Shown one piece after another: positions 25,907-34,585 of a stretch of 64,000 bases of DNA; the stretch's first letter is position 1; each line of letters starts with the position of its first letter. Origin of the DNA: Streptomyces sp. L2 (lineage in GTDB: Bacteria > Actinomycetota > Actinomycetes > Streptomycetales > Streptomycetaceae). The notes beneath the pieces were generated by a model. The model had not been told where the DNA came from. It did no database searches and saw only the letters and a list, made by a program, of their open reading frames with translations. The stretch spans positions 7,626,001 to 7,690,000 of the forward strand of contig NZ_QBDT01000001.1 in assembly GCF_004124325.1 (NCBI RefSeq), read 5' to 3'. The translations under genes were made by a program, and so were the position numbers.

Positions 25907-26338
25907 ATGCCGACATCGCCCGAATCACCGACGCCCTCCGGCCGCGTCGGCGTACCCGTCGTCCGGCTCTGGTACGGCGTCAACGAACTGCTCGCGTTTC
26001 TGCTGGAGTTGGCCGCGCTGGCGTGTCTGGGCTGGTGGGGGTTCGCCGCCGGGGACGGGGTGGGCCGGCACGTCCTCCTGGGAGTGGGGATACCGCTGCT
26101 GGCCGTGGTGGTGTGGGGGTTGTTCGCCGCGCCGAGGGCGCGGTGGCGTCCGCCGCTGCCCGGGGTGCTCGCCGTCAAGGCGGCGGTTCTGGGTGGCGGG
26201 GCGGCCGCGCTGTACGGGGTCGGGCATCCGGTGGCCGCCGTGGCCATGGCGGTCGTCGTCGTGGTGAACACGGCGGTGGCGGAGTTGTTCCGGCGGCCGC
26301 CGGCCACGTCGGGCGAGGGGCGGGCGGCCGGCGGCTGA
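25907..26338 (+). CDS. DUF2568 (YrdB-like) membrane protein
   Basis: A 143-residue small integral membrane protein. The start MPTSPESPTPSGRVGVPVVR is followed by four hydrophobic segments (around ELLAFLLELAALACLGW, VLLGVGIPLLAVVVWGLF, PLPGVLAVKAAVLGGGAAAL and AVAMAVVVVVNTAVAEL). The pattern GVNELLAFLLELAAL.. and FAAPRARWRPP between helices 2 and 3 is characteristic of DUF2568. Function is unknown. It may share a transcript with the oxidoreductase, but 144 bp separate them. Confidence 0.82.
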   Translation: MPTSPESPTPSGRVGVPVVRLWYGVNELLAFLLELAALACLGWWGFAAGDGVGRHVLLGVGIPLLAVVVWGLFAAPRARWRPPLPGVLAVKAAVLGGGAAALYGVGHPVAAVAMAVVVVVNTAVAELFRRPPATSGEGRAAGG

Positions 26339-26374
26339 GGCGGGGCGATGGGTACCCCTTGACCGGGCAACGGG

Positions 26375-26602
26375 TCATGGCCGGTCGGGGGGCGGCTCCG
26401 TGCCGTTCAGCATCGCCGCCGTCAGGACGTGGCCGGCGACGCCCCAGCCGCCGTCGGTGACCTCGTCGACGAGGACGACGGTGGTGGGGCGGGCCCGCTC
26501 GCCGTAGATCTCGGCGTACAGGTCGGTGGTGCGCTCGACGATCTTCCTCTTGTCGTCGGCCGTGAGGGTGCCCGCGGGGACCTTGAAGTTGGCGAAAGGC
26601 AT
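26375..26602 (-). CDS. 4-oxalocrotonate tautomerase-like protein
   Basis: A 75-residue tautomerase-superfamily protein. After removal of Met the N-terminal residue is proline (MPFANFKVPAG), the catalytic base in this family; LTADDKRKIVERTTDLYAEI forms the long helix. It would catalyse keto-enol tautomerisation of a small acid. It is the last gene of an operon: it starts 13 bp after the stop of the SDR gene and is preceded by AGGAGAAC. Confidence 0.85.
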   Translation of the reverse strand: MPFANFKVPAGTLTADDKRKIVERTTDLYAEIYGERARPTTVVLVDEVTDGGWGVAGHVLTAAMLNGTEPPPDRP

Positions 26603-26615
26603 GGTTGTTCTCCTG

Positions 26616-27521
26616 TCAGAGGGCGGCGTTCGCGGTGAGCAGTTCGCCGATGCCGACGCGGTGGAAGAACTCGGCGCGGACGCGGTCGTACACCGCGGAG
26701 ACGACCTCGCTGCCGTCGCGGCTGGGGTCGACGTGGGTGCGCAACGGGCGCTCGCCGTGGGGGAGCGACACGACGCGGACGATCTCGTCGGCCACCTCGC
26801 CGACCTCGCGGCCGGGCGGGAAGATCCCGCTCAGCGTCTCGGCCATCGCGTCCCTGAGACTGCCGTACGGCTCGTCGTACTCGGCGGCACGCGACGTGTC
26901 GCCGGGCGCGCCCGCGTGGGCGAAGTGGTTGGTGCCGCTCGGGTAGGCGCCGGGGATGACGAGGCTGGTCTCGATGCCGAACTTGACCAGCTCGGCGGCG
27001 TAGCTCTCGGCGAGGGCGTCCATCGCGGCCTTGGCGGCGAAGTAGGGCCCCAGGAACGGCGGATGACCGCCGCGCGTCGACGAGGAGCCGACCCACAGCA
27101 GCAGCCCGCGCCCCTGGCGGCGCATGACCGGCACCACGGCGCGGTTCACACGCTGCGTCGACAGCACGTTGATGTCGTAGACGTCGGCGAGCTGATCGAC
27201 GGTGAACGCCTCGGCGGGTCCGAGAACCATGTGACCGGCGTAGTGCACCACGACGTCGACCCGCCCCTGCTCGGTCAGGACGTGGTCGATCGCCTGGTCG
27301 ACCGAGGCCTGGTCCTGGACGTCCATCTCGACGGCCGACAGCCGCACACCGTGCAACTCGGCGGCCTCGGCCAGCGCGGCCACGGCGGGTGCGTTGCGGC
27401 CCGCCGTCGCGCGCATCCCGGCGTACACGGTGTGACCGGCCCGCGCGAGGGCGCGCGCCGTGAGGTTCCCGAAGCCGCTGGAGGCGCCGGTGACGACCAC
27501 GACGTACGGCTGCGAGGTCAT
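26616..27521 (-). CDS. Short-chain dehydrogenase/reductase
   Basis: A 301-residue classical SDR. The cofactor motif is VVVVTGASSGFGNLTARALA; the active site shows WVGSSSTRG (Ser) and PYFAAKAAMDAL (YxxxK). The usual NNAG is VHYAGHM here. The C-terminal extension past residue 230 is longer than usual. It starts inside the end of the upstream SDR gene (ATGA overlap at 27518-27521), so translation is coupled. Substrate unknown; it would reduce or oxidise a carbonyl/alcohol with NAD(P)H. Confidence 0.88.
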   Translation of the reverse strand: MTSQPYVVVVTGASSGFGNLTARALARAGHTVYAGMRATAGRNAPAVAALAEAAELHGVRLSAVEMDVQDQASVDQAIDHVLTEQGRVDVVVHYAGHMVLGPAEAFTVDQLADVYDINVLSTQRVNRAVVPVMRRQGRGLLLWVGSSSTRGGHPPFLGPYFAAKAAMDALAESYAAELVKFGIETSLVIPGAYPSGTNHFAHAGAPGDTSRAAEYDEPYGSLRDAMAETLSGIFPPGREVGEVADEIVRVVSLPHGERPLRTHVDPSRDGSEVVSAVYDRVRAEFFHRVGIGELLTANAAL

Positions 27522-28279
27522 GCGATGCCCCCGTTGGCGCGCAGTACCTGGCCGTTCACCCAGTGTCCCTCCGGGCCGGCGAGGAAGGCCACGACCCGGG
27601 CGATGTCCTCGGGCGTGCCCAGCCGCTCCAGCGGCGGAATCTTGGCGAGCCGGTCGATCTCGTCGTCGGACTTGCCCCGCAGGAACAGGTCCGTGGCCGT
27701 CGGCCCGGGCGCGACGGCGTTCACGGTGATGTCCCGGCCGCGCAGCTCGCGGGCGAGGATCAGCGTCATCGCCTCCACGGCGCCCTTGCTCGCCGCGTAC
27801 GCGCCGTAGGTGGGGAACTGCAGGCCGACGACGGACGTCGAGAACGCCACGTACGAGCCGCCCGCGCGCAGCCGCCGCGCGGCCTGCTGGGCGGTGACGA
27901 AGGTGCCCCGGATGTTGGTGCGGTGCATGGCGTCCAGCTCCGCCAGGTCGAGGTCGGCGACGGTGGACAGCGCCATCCGGCCCGCCGCGTTGACGACGAC
28001 GTCGACCCCGCCGAACTCCTCCTCGGCCCGGTCGAACAGCGCGGCGACGGCGTGCTCGTCCGCGACGTCGGCCTGGACCGCGATCGCCCGGCCGCCCCCG
28101 GCGGTGATCGTCTTCACGGTCTCCTCGGCGGCCGCCGTGCCGTGCGCGTAGTTCACGACGACGGCCAGGCCGTCCTGCGCGAGCCTCAGGCTGACGGCGC
28201 GGCCGATGCCGCGTGACCCGCCGGTGACGACGGCGACCCGCCGGCCCGGCTCCTGATTCGTGGATGATGTTGCGTTCAT
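27518..28279 (-). CDS. SDR oxidoreductase (3-oxoacyl-ACP reductase-like)
   Basis: A 253-residue classical SDR. It has VAVVTGGSRGIGRAVSLRLA, VVVNAAGRM, the Ser block VAFSTSVVG, YAASKGAVEAM (YxxxK), AVAPGPTATDLFLRG and the end VNGQVLRANGGIA. It is first in the SDR/SDR/tautomerase operon. The start could be the ATG at 28279 (MNATSS) or 28288. It is divergent from an XRE regulator with a 9-3-9 palindrome between them. Confidence 0.9.
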   Translation of the reverse strand: MNATSSTNQEPGRRVAVVTGGSRGIGRAVSLRLAQDGLAVVVNYAHGTAAAEETVKTITAGGGRAIAVQADVADEHAVAALFDRAEEEFGGVDVVVNAAGRMALSTVADLDLAELDAMHRTNIRGTFVTAQQAARRLRAGGSYVAFSTSVVGLQFPTYGAYAASKGAVEAMTLILARELRGRDITVNAVAPGPTATDLFLRGKSDDEIDRLAKIPPLERLGTPEDIARVVAFLAGPEGHWVNGQVLRANGGIA

Positions 28280-28312
28280 GTCCTCCACGATGAACCGTGC
28301 CCACCGGCGGAA

Positions 28313-28333
28313 CCAGGGGATGTCATCCCCTGG
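28313..28333. promoter_or_regulatory. Perfect 9-3-9 palindrome between the SDR operon and the XRE gene
   Basis: CCAGGGGAT at 28313-28321 and its exact reverse complement ATCCCCTGG at 28325-28333 flank the triplet GTC. It lies 34 bp from the SDR start and 25-34 bp from the XRE start, so it is the obvious operator for the XRE protein. Confidence 0.8.
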
Positions 28334-28357
28334 GTCGGCGGCCCGGCCGAGCCCACA

Positions 28358-29230
28358 ATGAGAACCATGGGTGCTGCGAAATACACCGAGCTGGGGGCCT
28401 TCCTGCGTTCACGGCGTGAACGCGTCAGGCCCGCCGACGTCGGCCTCCCCACCGGCCCGCGCCGCCGCGTCCCCGGGCTGCGCCGGGAGGAGGTCGCCCA
28501 GCTCGCCGGGGCGTCGGTGGACTACTACAACGAGCTGGAGCGCGGCGCCGGATCCCAGCCGTCCGAACAGATGATCGCCGCTCTGGCCCGGGCGCTGCGC
28601 CTGTCCGGCGACGAACGCGACCACCTCTTCCACCTGGCCGGCCGGCCGGTGCCCGTACAGGGCGGAGCCGCCTCGCACGTGCACCCCGGCATGCTGGACC
28701 TGCTCCACCGGCTCACCTCGACACCGGCGCAGGTCATCACCGACCTGCACGTCACCCTCGTACAGAATCCCCTGGCCGTGGCGCTGCTCGGCGACCAGTG
28801 CGGGTTCCGCGGGCCCCGGGCCAGCTTCGTGCACCGCTGGTTCACCGAGCCCGAGGCCCGGCAGCTGTACCCGGAGGCGGAGCACGAGACCCAGTCGCGG
28901 GCCTTCGTCGCCGATCTGCGCGCGGCCGTGGCCCGGCGGGACGCGACGGACACCGAGGCCCGGCCGATGATCCGCTCCCTGCTGGCGCTGTCCCCTGAGT
29001 TCGCGGCCCTGTGGGCCGACCACGAGGTGGCGTTCCGCCGGGACGACCGCAAGCGCATCGACCATCCCACGCTGGGCGTGATCGAGGTCAACTGCCTCAA
29101 CCTGTTCAGCGAGGACGGCCGGCAGCGCCTGCTGTGGTTCACCCCGGCGGTCGGCACGGACAGCGCGGCCCTGCTGGAGCTGCTCGCGGTCGTGGGCACG
29201 CAGGAGATCGCCGGCCCGGCACCGCACTGA
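28358..29230 (+). CDS. XRE-family regulator with MmyB-like ligand domain
   Basis: A 290-residue regulator. The first 85 residues hold an XRE helix-turn-helix with the group-specific RRVPGLRREEVAQLAGASVD and YYNELERGAGSQPSEQMIAA. The remainder is an MmyB-like domain (PAQVITDLHVTLVQNPLAVA, SFVHRWFTEPEARQLYPEAE, LSPEFAALWADHEVAFRRDD), related to PAS folds and thought to bind a fatty acid-like ligand. Such genes typically lie opposite an SDR gene that they control, as here. The first ATG is 28358; the one at 28367 is equally possible. Its first eleven codons recur at 11365. Confidence 0.9.
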   Translation: MRTMGAAKYTELGAFLRSRRERVRPADVGLPTGPRRRVPGLRREEVAQLAGASVDYYNELERGAGSQPSEQMIAALARALRLSGDERDHLFHLAGRPVPVQGGAASHVHPGMLDLLHRLTSTPAQVITDLHVTLVQNPLAVALLGDQCGFRGPRASFVHRWFTEPEARQLYPEAEHETQSRAFVADLRAAVARRDATDTEARPMIRSLLALSPEFAALWADHEVAFRRDDRKRIDHPTLGVIEVNCLNLFSEDGRQRLLWFTPAVGTDSAALLELLAVVGTQEIAGPAPH

Positions 29231-29251
29231 GCGGGCAGGGGCCGTCGTGCT

Positions 29252-30664
29252 TCAGCGCAGGCGCAGCGCCTCGCGGATCGTGGTGAACAGGTCGGTCTGG
29301 TCGGTGACGCCGAGGACGCGGTACGCCAGCGGGCCCTGCGCGGCGATGCGCACCTCTGTGCCGGTGTGCTCCTGGGACTGGCCCGGGGTGTTGGTCGAGT
29401 AGTTGACCTTCAGCTGCTGTCCCTCGTCGGTGACGAGCGTGGAGGACAGGCCGGGCGGGGTCGCTTCCAGCGGGACGATCTGGCTGGTGTGACCGTGGTC
29501 GGCGGTGGTGACGACGAGGGTGTCGGGGTGCTTGGCCGCGTAGGCGCGGGCCACCTTCACCGCGCGGTCGAAGGCCGCCGTCTCGCCGATCTGGCCGCAC
29601 GGGTCGGCGGCGTGGTCCTGCTTGTCGATCGACGCGCCCTCGATCTGCAGGAAGAAGCCCTGCCGGGAGTGGTGCCGCCGCTGCTTGGCCTCCAGCAGCT
29701 GGATGGCCTTGGCCGCGGAGTCCGCGAGGCTCGGTGTCGTCGAGGGACGGTTCGGGTTGGAGGTGACGCAGCGCTGCGGGGCGGTGCCGCCGGTCGCGGC
29801 CGGCTTGCCGGTCCACTCGACGGGCACGTTGCCCGGGGCGAACAGGCCCAGTACGGGCTTGCCCGGCTCGGCGGCCTTCATCCCGGCGTCGTCGGTGACG
29901 ACCTGGTAGCCGAGCGAGCGGGCCTGCTCGGTGACGGTACGGCCCTTGAACCGGCCGTCGGTGACCCGCTGGTCGAAGCGCTGCTTGCCGCCGCCGAACA
30001 GGACGTCGACCTTGTGGTTGACGGACTGCTCGGCGACGGAGCCGGGGCCGCCGCTCGCGAGCGTGTCGGAGGGGCACTTGGCCATGTCGGCCGGGCCCTG
30101 GCAGGAACGGTCGGTGACGTGCGAGGCGAGCACCGCCGGGGTGGCGTCGGTCAGTTCGGCGGTGGTGACGCTGCCGGTGGCGTACCCGTTCCGCTGGGCC
30201 AGCTCCAGCAGGGTGCGCACGGGCTTGTCGCTGCCGGGGGTCTTGGAGATGCGGCCGTTGACCGTCTTCACGCCGGTGGCCCAACCAGTGCCGCTGGCGG
30301 CGGAGTCGGTGACGTAGTCCGGGGTGCCGTCGGCGTGGACCGCGTAGGTCGTGTACTCGCCGGTGAGCGGGAAACGGTCCATGTCCAGACGGCCGTTGGC
30401 GCCGACCGTGTAGTCCCGGGCGAGCGTGATCTCCGAGTCGCCCATGCCGTCCCCGATGAGCAGGATGACGTTCTTGGCCTTCCCGCCCCGGATCGCACCG
30501 GCCGCCTGCTGACGGCCGTCGAAGGCACCGGCCGCGCTGGTGACGGCCACGACGGCAGCGGTGGCGGCGACCACGGCGACGGCCGGCGTGAGACGACGAC
30601 GGGCGGACCGGGGCACAGAGCGAGGCCGGGGCACAGACCGGTTCCGGGACGTGGATCGGGGCAT
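29252..30664 (-). CDS. Secreted alkaline phosphatase (PhoA type)
   Basis: A 470-residue alkaline phosphatase. The N terminus is very basic with repeated RSVPRPRS-type residues and a hydrophobic segment (LTPAVAVVAATAAVVAVTSA), a likely Tat- or Sec-type export signal. The metal and active-site motifs are KNVILLIGDGMGDSEIT, DYVTDSAASGT with the phosphorylated Ser, FFLQIEGASIDKQDHAADPC and VVTTADHGHTSQI. It releases phosphate from organic esters outside the cell using zinc/magnesium. A PhoP-box-like repeat lies 74 bp upstream. It is convergent with the XRE gene, with only 22 bp between stops. Confidence 0.92.
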   Translation of the reverse strand: MPRSTSRNRSVPRPRSVPRSARRRLTPAVAVVAATAAVVAVTSAAGAFDGRQQAAGAIRGGKAKNVILLIGDGMGDSEITLARDYTVGANGRLDMDRFPLTGEYTTYAVHADGTPDYVTDSAASGTGWATGVKTVNGRISKTPGSDKPVRTLLELAQRNGYATGSVTTAELTDATPAVLASHVTDRSCQGPADMAKCPSDTLASGGPGSVAEQSVNHKVDVLFGGGKQRFDQRVTDGRFKGRTVTEQARSLGYQVVTDDAGMKAAEPGKPVLGLFAPGNVPVEWTGKPAATGGTAPQRCVTSNPNRPSTTPSLADSAAKAIQLLEAKQRRHHSRQGFFLQIEGASIDKQDHAADPCGQIGETAAFDRAVKVARAYAAKHPDTLVVTTADHGHTSQIVPLEATPPGLSSTLVTDEGQQLKVNYSTNTPGQSQEHTGTEVRIAAQGPLAYRVLGVTDQTDLFTTIREALRLR

Positions 30665-30737
30665 GACTACGACTCCTTGTGACGCGACGAGCGAACTGCG
30701 GTTCCAACGGCAGCCACGTCACCAGCCGCACACGAAG

Positions 30738-30748
30738 CCGAGGTGAAC
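30738..30748 (-). promoter_or_regulatory. Possible PhoP box upstream of the alkaline phosphatase gene
   Basis: On the minus strand GTTCACCTCGG is a very good match to the 11-bp direct-repeat unit bound by PhoP in Streptomyces. The next 11 bases (CTTCGTGTGCG) keep only part of the consensus. It lies 74-84 bp before the start codon, a suitable distance for phosphate-starvation activation. Confidence 0.5.
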
Positions 30749-30764
30749 CGACGACCGCCCAGCG

Positions 30765-31630
30765 GCATCCAGCACGTGACACACCGGACGCGGGTCGGTC
30801 AACTCGTGTCCGAGACAGGGAACTTCGTCGTCAGAACCACCCTCGCGCTGTGGATCGGCACCCGTGGTGCTGGCCGGGCCACCCGCCTGGGTGTTCGTCG
30901 ACCGCTGGGACCGGCGGCGCACCGTGATGGGTGCCGACCTGGTGCTCCGTGTTGACGGCGCACTCACCGCTGCGGCCTTCCTGTCGTCCGGGGACCCTGC
31001 CCGGCGGCGTGGTGCTCGGCACGGTGTACACCACGGGGATTTCGGCCACCGGCGCCGCGCAGTTCTTCAATCCGGCCCGGTTCTCCCTGATCGACGAGCT
31101 GGTCGAACCCGCGGAGCGCGCGCACGGGATGGGCCAAGCCACGTAGGCCATCGCCACCATCGCGGTCCGCCGCTGGCCGCGCCGCTGCTGCTCGCGGTCG
31201 TGGGTCCGCTGGGCGCTGCTGCTCAACGCGCTCTCGTTCCTAGTTTCGTTCGCAGCCGATCCAGGAATTGGCCGCGCCGACGGAAAATGGGCGGAGTTTT
31301 GTGGCGAGCGCGTTGGCAGGGCGGGGCGTGGCGGGCGAGTTCAACGCCGGGCTGCTGCTCGGGACGCGCAGCCGGATGGTCGTCGCGCTGCTGGTGAGCG
31401 TCGGGCTGGCCACTGTCGGCGCGGATGCGCTGAACTCGCTCAACGTCTTCTTCGTGACGCAGAACCTCGACGCCGCGTCCTGCAAGTACGGCACGCTGGA
31501 GATGGCCCTGGGCAACGGCTTGGTCGGCCGGCACGGTGCTGCACGGGCAGTCCACCGAGGTGGCCGGAGTGCACGTTCGGCCCGATCGACTCCAGTTTCA
31601 CGGTGGTCGGCCTGCTGATGACGGCGGGCG
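30765..31630 (+). pseudogene. Decayed MFS transporter
   Basis: Blocks in several plus-strand frames follow a major-facilitator exporter: LVSETGNFVVRTTLALWIGT, PAWVFVDRWDRRRTVMGADL (the conserved loop 2-3 motif), AAQFFNPARFSLIDELVEPA, LLLNALSFLVSFAA, and VALLVSVGLATVGADALNSL with NVFFVTQNL. At least five frame changes or stops break it. Relatives in this group export drugs or dyes. It starts about 100 bp from the alkaline phosphatase start and runs away from it. Confidence 0.75.
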
Positions 31631-31927
31631 GCGGGCAGGCGGCCCTCGCGCTACGGTGAGCCCGGGCAGCCGTGGCCCTGACGGTGGACGAGGCGAACCG
31701 GGCAGAAGACGAGACGGGTACGACGGCGTCGTGACGGCCGAGGCACGTCGAGTCAGGGGGCGGAGAGGCCTCTGCCGGGACGACGCTGGCGTCGAGCACT
31801 TACGTTGCGGCGGCGGGCCGGGCGGCTCCGTTGAGTCAAGCGCCACGGCATCGCGCTTTTGAAGACTGTCCGATGGCGGTGACCTGCTGCCCATTGCCTC
31901 GAAGTACAGGACAACGCTTGGCCGGGG
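31631..31927. other. Intergenic stretch, no recognisable gene
   Basis: About 300 bases after the dead transporter. Open frames show no motif that I can place. At its right edge two near-identical 14-mers, GGTCACATTTCAGG (31926-31939) and GGTCACACTTCAGG (31945-31958), overlap the end of the next gene and change its last codons. Confidence 0.45.
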
Positions 31928-32287
31928 TCACATTTCAGGCGTTGGGTCACACTTCAGGATGCACTCGCCATGCCACCATCCACAGCAATCGGTGGCGCTG
32001 CGCGTGGGGTCCCGGTCGACGTACGCTGTGACGATGCGGCCGTCTTCGACGCGGGAGACGCCTTCCTGCTTCCTGAAGTCGATCTTCAGAATGTCGAGTT
32101 CCATGGTCATGCACTTGATCGCGTACTTGTCGGCTGCTTCGGGGTACAGCTCGAAGAGCTTGTTCAGTGCGTCGAAGAACTCGGGGTCGCTTTGCGGCCC
32201 ACAGGCGGGTTCGTTGATCATGGCCAGCTCCACAGTGATGAGTGCGCCAAGTCCCCCAGTGAGTGCGTTGCAGTGCTCGAATGTCAT
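31928..32287 (-). CDS. Hypothetical 119-residue protein with a Cys-rich tail
   Basis: The frame from the ATG at 32287 (MTFEHCNALTGGLGALITVE) has less extreme codon bias than its neighbours. It has a middle part with hydrophobic and acidic residues (EFFDALNKLFELYPEAADKY) and a tail ATDCCGWWHGECILKCDPTP with four cysteines. No signal peptide is clear. I do not recognise a family. The 3' end carries a 14-bp near-repeat, so the final KCDPTPEM may be a short duplication. An upstream in-frame start at 32362 exists but has no good ribosome binding site. Confidence 0.5.
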   Translation of the reverse strand: MTFEHCNALTGGLGALITVELAMINEPACGPQSDPEFFDALNKLFELYPEAADKYAIKCMTMELDILKIDFRKQEGVSRVEDGRIVTAYVDRDPTRSATDCCGWWHGECILKCDPTPEM

Positions 32288-32416
32288 CGTCTCGCGAGGG
32301 CCGGGCCGATGCCACTCGGGCCAGGCCCGCGGCCGGCCGGCTCTCGTCGGAGATACATGCACCGGTCCAGCACATCAGCAGGTCCTGAAGAGCGTCGAGG
32401 ACCCGGTGTCGGCGTA

Positions 32417-32428
32417 CACGTTAACGTG
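32417..32428. promoter_or_regulatory. 12-bp palindrome CACGTTAACGTG
   Basis: A perfect palindrome in the 306-bp gap between the divergent hypothetical gene (start 32287) and the LysR gene (start 32594). It could be an operator; no T-N11-A LysR box is obvious at this point. The rest of the gap has no gene that I can support. Confidence 0.35.
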
Positions 32429-32593
32429 GCCCGGAAGATTTCCGTGAAGCGGCGAATCAGCCCAGATCGAGTCCTATAGGGCTACCTGCCCGCCAACTTG
32501 AGTGCACAGCACCACAGATCCAGTACCCGCGGGGCCGATCCAGCGCTCGGTCACATCCGTGCCACACCCCGGACCGCACTCCAACTTCTGCTT

Positions 32594-33511
32594 ATGATTC
32601 GACGCGTGTTCGATTCACGGCACATCAAGACGTTTCACGCGGTGGTCACCGCCGGCACCTACTCCGGGGCCGCCACCGCGCTCGGCTACACGCAGCCGGC
32701 CGTGACGCAGCAGATGAAGGCGCTGGAACGGATGGTGGGCAGCCCGCTGTTCGTCCGGGTCGGGCGGCGGATGCGGCTGACGGAGGCCGGCGAGACACTG
32801 GCCCGGCACGCCGAGGCCATCCTCGGCAGTCTGTCCGTCGCCGAGGAACAGGTCACCGCGATCACCAGACTGCGCGCCGGCCGGGTCAGGGTGTGCGGCT
32901 TCCCCAGTGCCAACGCCACCCTCGTCCCCGAGACCCTCGCCCAACTCGCCGCCGAACACCCCGGGATAGCGGTGAGCCTGCTCGACGACGAACCGCCCGA
33001 CTCCCTACGGCGCCTGGCGCGCGGCGAGTGCGACGTCACCCTCGCCTTCACCTACCCCGGCCCGCCCGAACCCGTGCCGGACGACGTGGTCGAGATCCCC
33101 CTCCTGGAGGACCAGCTCACCGTCCTGATGCCGGTCGGCCACCCCCAGGCCCGGCGGCGCGCCGTACGCCTCGCCGACTTCACCGAGGAACGCTGGATCG
33201 CCGGCTGCGCCCGCTGCCGTACCCACTTCCTGCACGAGTGCGCCGAGTTGGGCTTCGCGCCCGACATCGCCTACGCCACCGACGACGGCCTGGTCATGCA
33301 GTCCCTGGTCGCCGAAGGGCTGGGCGTCGCCATGGTGCCCGGGCTCGTGCTGTCCTTCCTCCGGCTCGACCGCGTCGCCGGCCGCGCCCTGCAGCCGGCC
33401 GCGCGCCGCCGCGTCTCGGCGTACGTGCTGCGTGAGCACCTGCGGGTCCCGGCCACCGCACTGGTCGTCGACACCATCAAGGCCGTCGCCGAACGCCGCG
33501 TCGGCTGCTGA
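32594..33511 (+). CDS. LysR-family regulator
   Basis: A 305-residue LysR protein. The winged HTH is KTFHAVVTAGTYSGAATALG followed by YTQPAVTQQMKALERMVGSP. The substrate-binding domain follows (GRVRVCGFPSANATLVPETL, then RRLARGECDVTLAF and VAEGLGVAMVPGLVLSF). Two cysteines close together (GCARCRTHFLHEC) could sense a thiol or metal. It lies 97 bp upstream of the cysteine dioxygenase gene on the same strand, so control of cysteine oxidation is a reasonable guess. Start ATG 32594; GTG 32606 is an alternative. Confidence 0.88.
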   Translation: MIRRVFDSRHIKTFHAVVTAGTYSGAATALGYTQPAVTQQMKALERMVGSPLFVRVGRRMRLTEAGETLARHAEAILGSLSVAEEQVTAITRLRAGRVRVCGFPSANATLVPETLAQLAAEHPGIAVSLLDDEPPDSLRRLARGECDVTLAFTYPGPPEPVPDDVVEIPLLEDQLTVLMPVGHPQARRRAVRLADFTEERWIAGCARCRTHFLHECAELGFAPDIAYATDDGLVMQSLVAEGLGVAMVPGLVLSFLRLDRVAGRALQPAARRRVSAYVLREHLRVPATALVVDTIKAVAERRVGC

Positions 33512-33608
33512 CGCACCCCGCCCACCAGCCCATATATAAGCGGAGGTTGGGGCACTGCGAAGCAACTGTCGTTGGACGTACGGCCGTTGCCCGCCGGACG
33601 CTGCCGTC

Positions 33609-34172
33609 ATGACCACTTCCACGCCCACCGAGCGCGCCGAGGTCACCGCCCGTCTCGGCCGTTTCGTCGACGAGATGAAGCGGATCGTCCGGCGCGGTCT
33701 GCCACCCGAGCGCACGGCCCGCACGGTCGCCGAGTGTCTCGCACCGCACCTGGGCGCCGACGACCTGCTCACGGCCCGGCAGTGCGAAAGCGACCCCACG
33801 CACTACCGCCAGCACGTCCTGCACGCCGAGGACGACGGCAGCTTCTCGATCGTCGCCCTGGTGTGGCTGCCGGGCCAGCGCACCTCGATCCACGACCACG
33901 TCTCCTGGTGCGTCACCGGCGTCCACACCGGCCGCGAGCACGAACGCCGCTACGAACTGCTCCCCGGCGCCGACTCCTCCCGCCTCATCGCCACCCGGGA
34001 AGTCGTCAACGAACAGGGCAGCGTCTGCGGCTTCGCCCCTCCCGGCGACATCCACCGCGTATGGAACGGGGGCGACAGCAAGGCGATCTCCCTGCACGTC
34101 TACGGCGCCGACATCACCCGCCTGGGCTCCAGCGTCCGGCGGATCTACGACCCCCCGGCCGGGGAGCGCTGA
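33609..34172 (+). CDS. Cysteine dioxygenase (cupin)
   Basis: A 187-residue type I cysteine dioxygenase. It converts cysteine to cysteine sulfinate with oxygen and one Fe(II). The metal-binding part reads TSIHDHVSWCVTGVHTG (two His of the 3-His site) and the third His is in PPGDIHRVWNGG. The strand-rich cupin core and length fit bacterial CDO. The start is ATG 33609; a TATA-rich segment (CATATATAAG) at about 33531-33540 could be part of its promoter. Free cysteine levels or sulfur use are the likely role. Confidence 0.9.
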   Translation: MTTSTPTERAEVTARLGRFVDEMKRIVRRGLPPERTARTVAECLAPHLGADDLLTARQCESDPTHYRQHVLHAEDDGSFSIVALVWLPGQRTSIHDHVSWCVTGVHTGREHERRYELLPGADSSRLIATREVVNEQGSVCGFAPPGDIHRVWNGGDSKAISLHVYGADITRLGSSVRRIYDPPAGER

Positions 34173-34281
34173 ACGAGGCGTCCGCCCCCGCCCGTGGCAC
34201 CTGGGGCATGCGGGGCGGTTATCCGGGTAATCGGGCCTCGGCCGGCCAGGGACGAGTGGCCGCCCGGAAGGAGTGCTCCAG

Positions 34282-34515
34282 ATGTTGATGGCCCACCCCG
34301 CGGTGCTGCGGGATCTGATCGACCAGTACGAAGCCCTCGCGGCCCTGCAGGCCTCGGAGGCGGGCAGCGCGCAGGTACGGCAGCGGATGCAGGACGTCGC
34401 CTACACCCTGTGCGTGTCGACGGGGACCGGTGACATCGACGCGGCGCTGATAGCGGCCCGCCACCGGTTGCCCGGCGCCCGTCCCCAGGACGACTCGGTC
34501 CTCACCGGCAGCTGA
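34282..34515 (+). CDS. DUF5133 protein
   Basis: A 77-residue protein of the DUF5133 family, which is common in Streptomyces. Landmarks are MLMAHPAVLRDLIDQYEALA and VAYTLCVSTGTGDIDAALIA. Function unknown. The ribosome binding site GGAAGGAG before ATG 34282 supports this start (GTG 34273 and ATG 34288 are also in frame). Confidence 0.82.
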   Translation: MLMAHPAVLRDLIDQYEALAALQASEAGSAQVRQRMQDVAYTLCVSTGTGDIDAALIAARHRLPGARPQDDSVLTGS

Positions 34516-34532
34516 CCCCTCCGCCGGCCACG

Positions 34533-34578
34533 GTCGCCTTCCACCGCACCCCGGCACTGCCGCGCGGCGGAAGGCGAC
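34533..34578. terminator. Bidirectional hairpin between convergent genes
   Basis: GTCGCCTTCC (34533-34542) pairs perfectly with GGAAGGCGAC (34569-34578); the 26-base loop contains a small inner stem (CCGC/GCGG). It lies between the stops of the DUF5133 gene and the secreted protein gene. Confidence 0.65.
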
Positions 34579-34585
34579 TCGCGGT

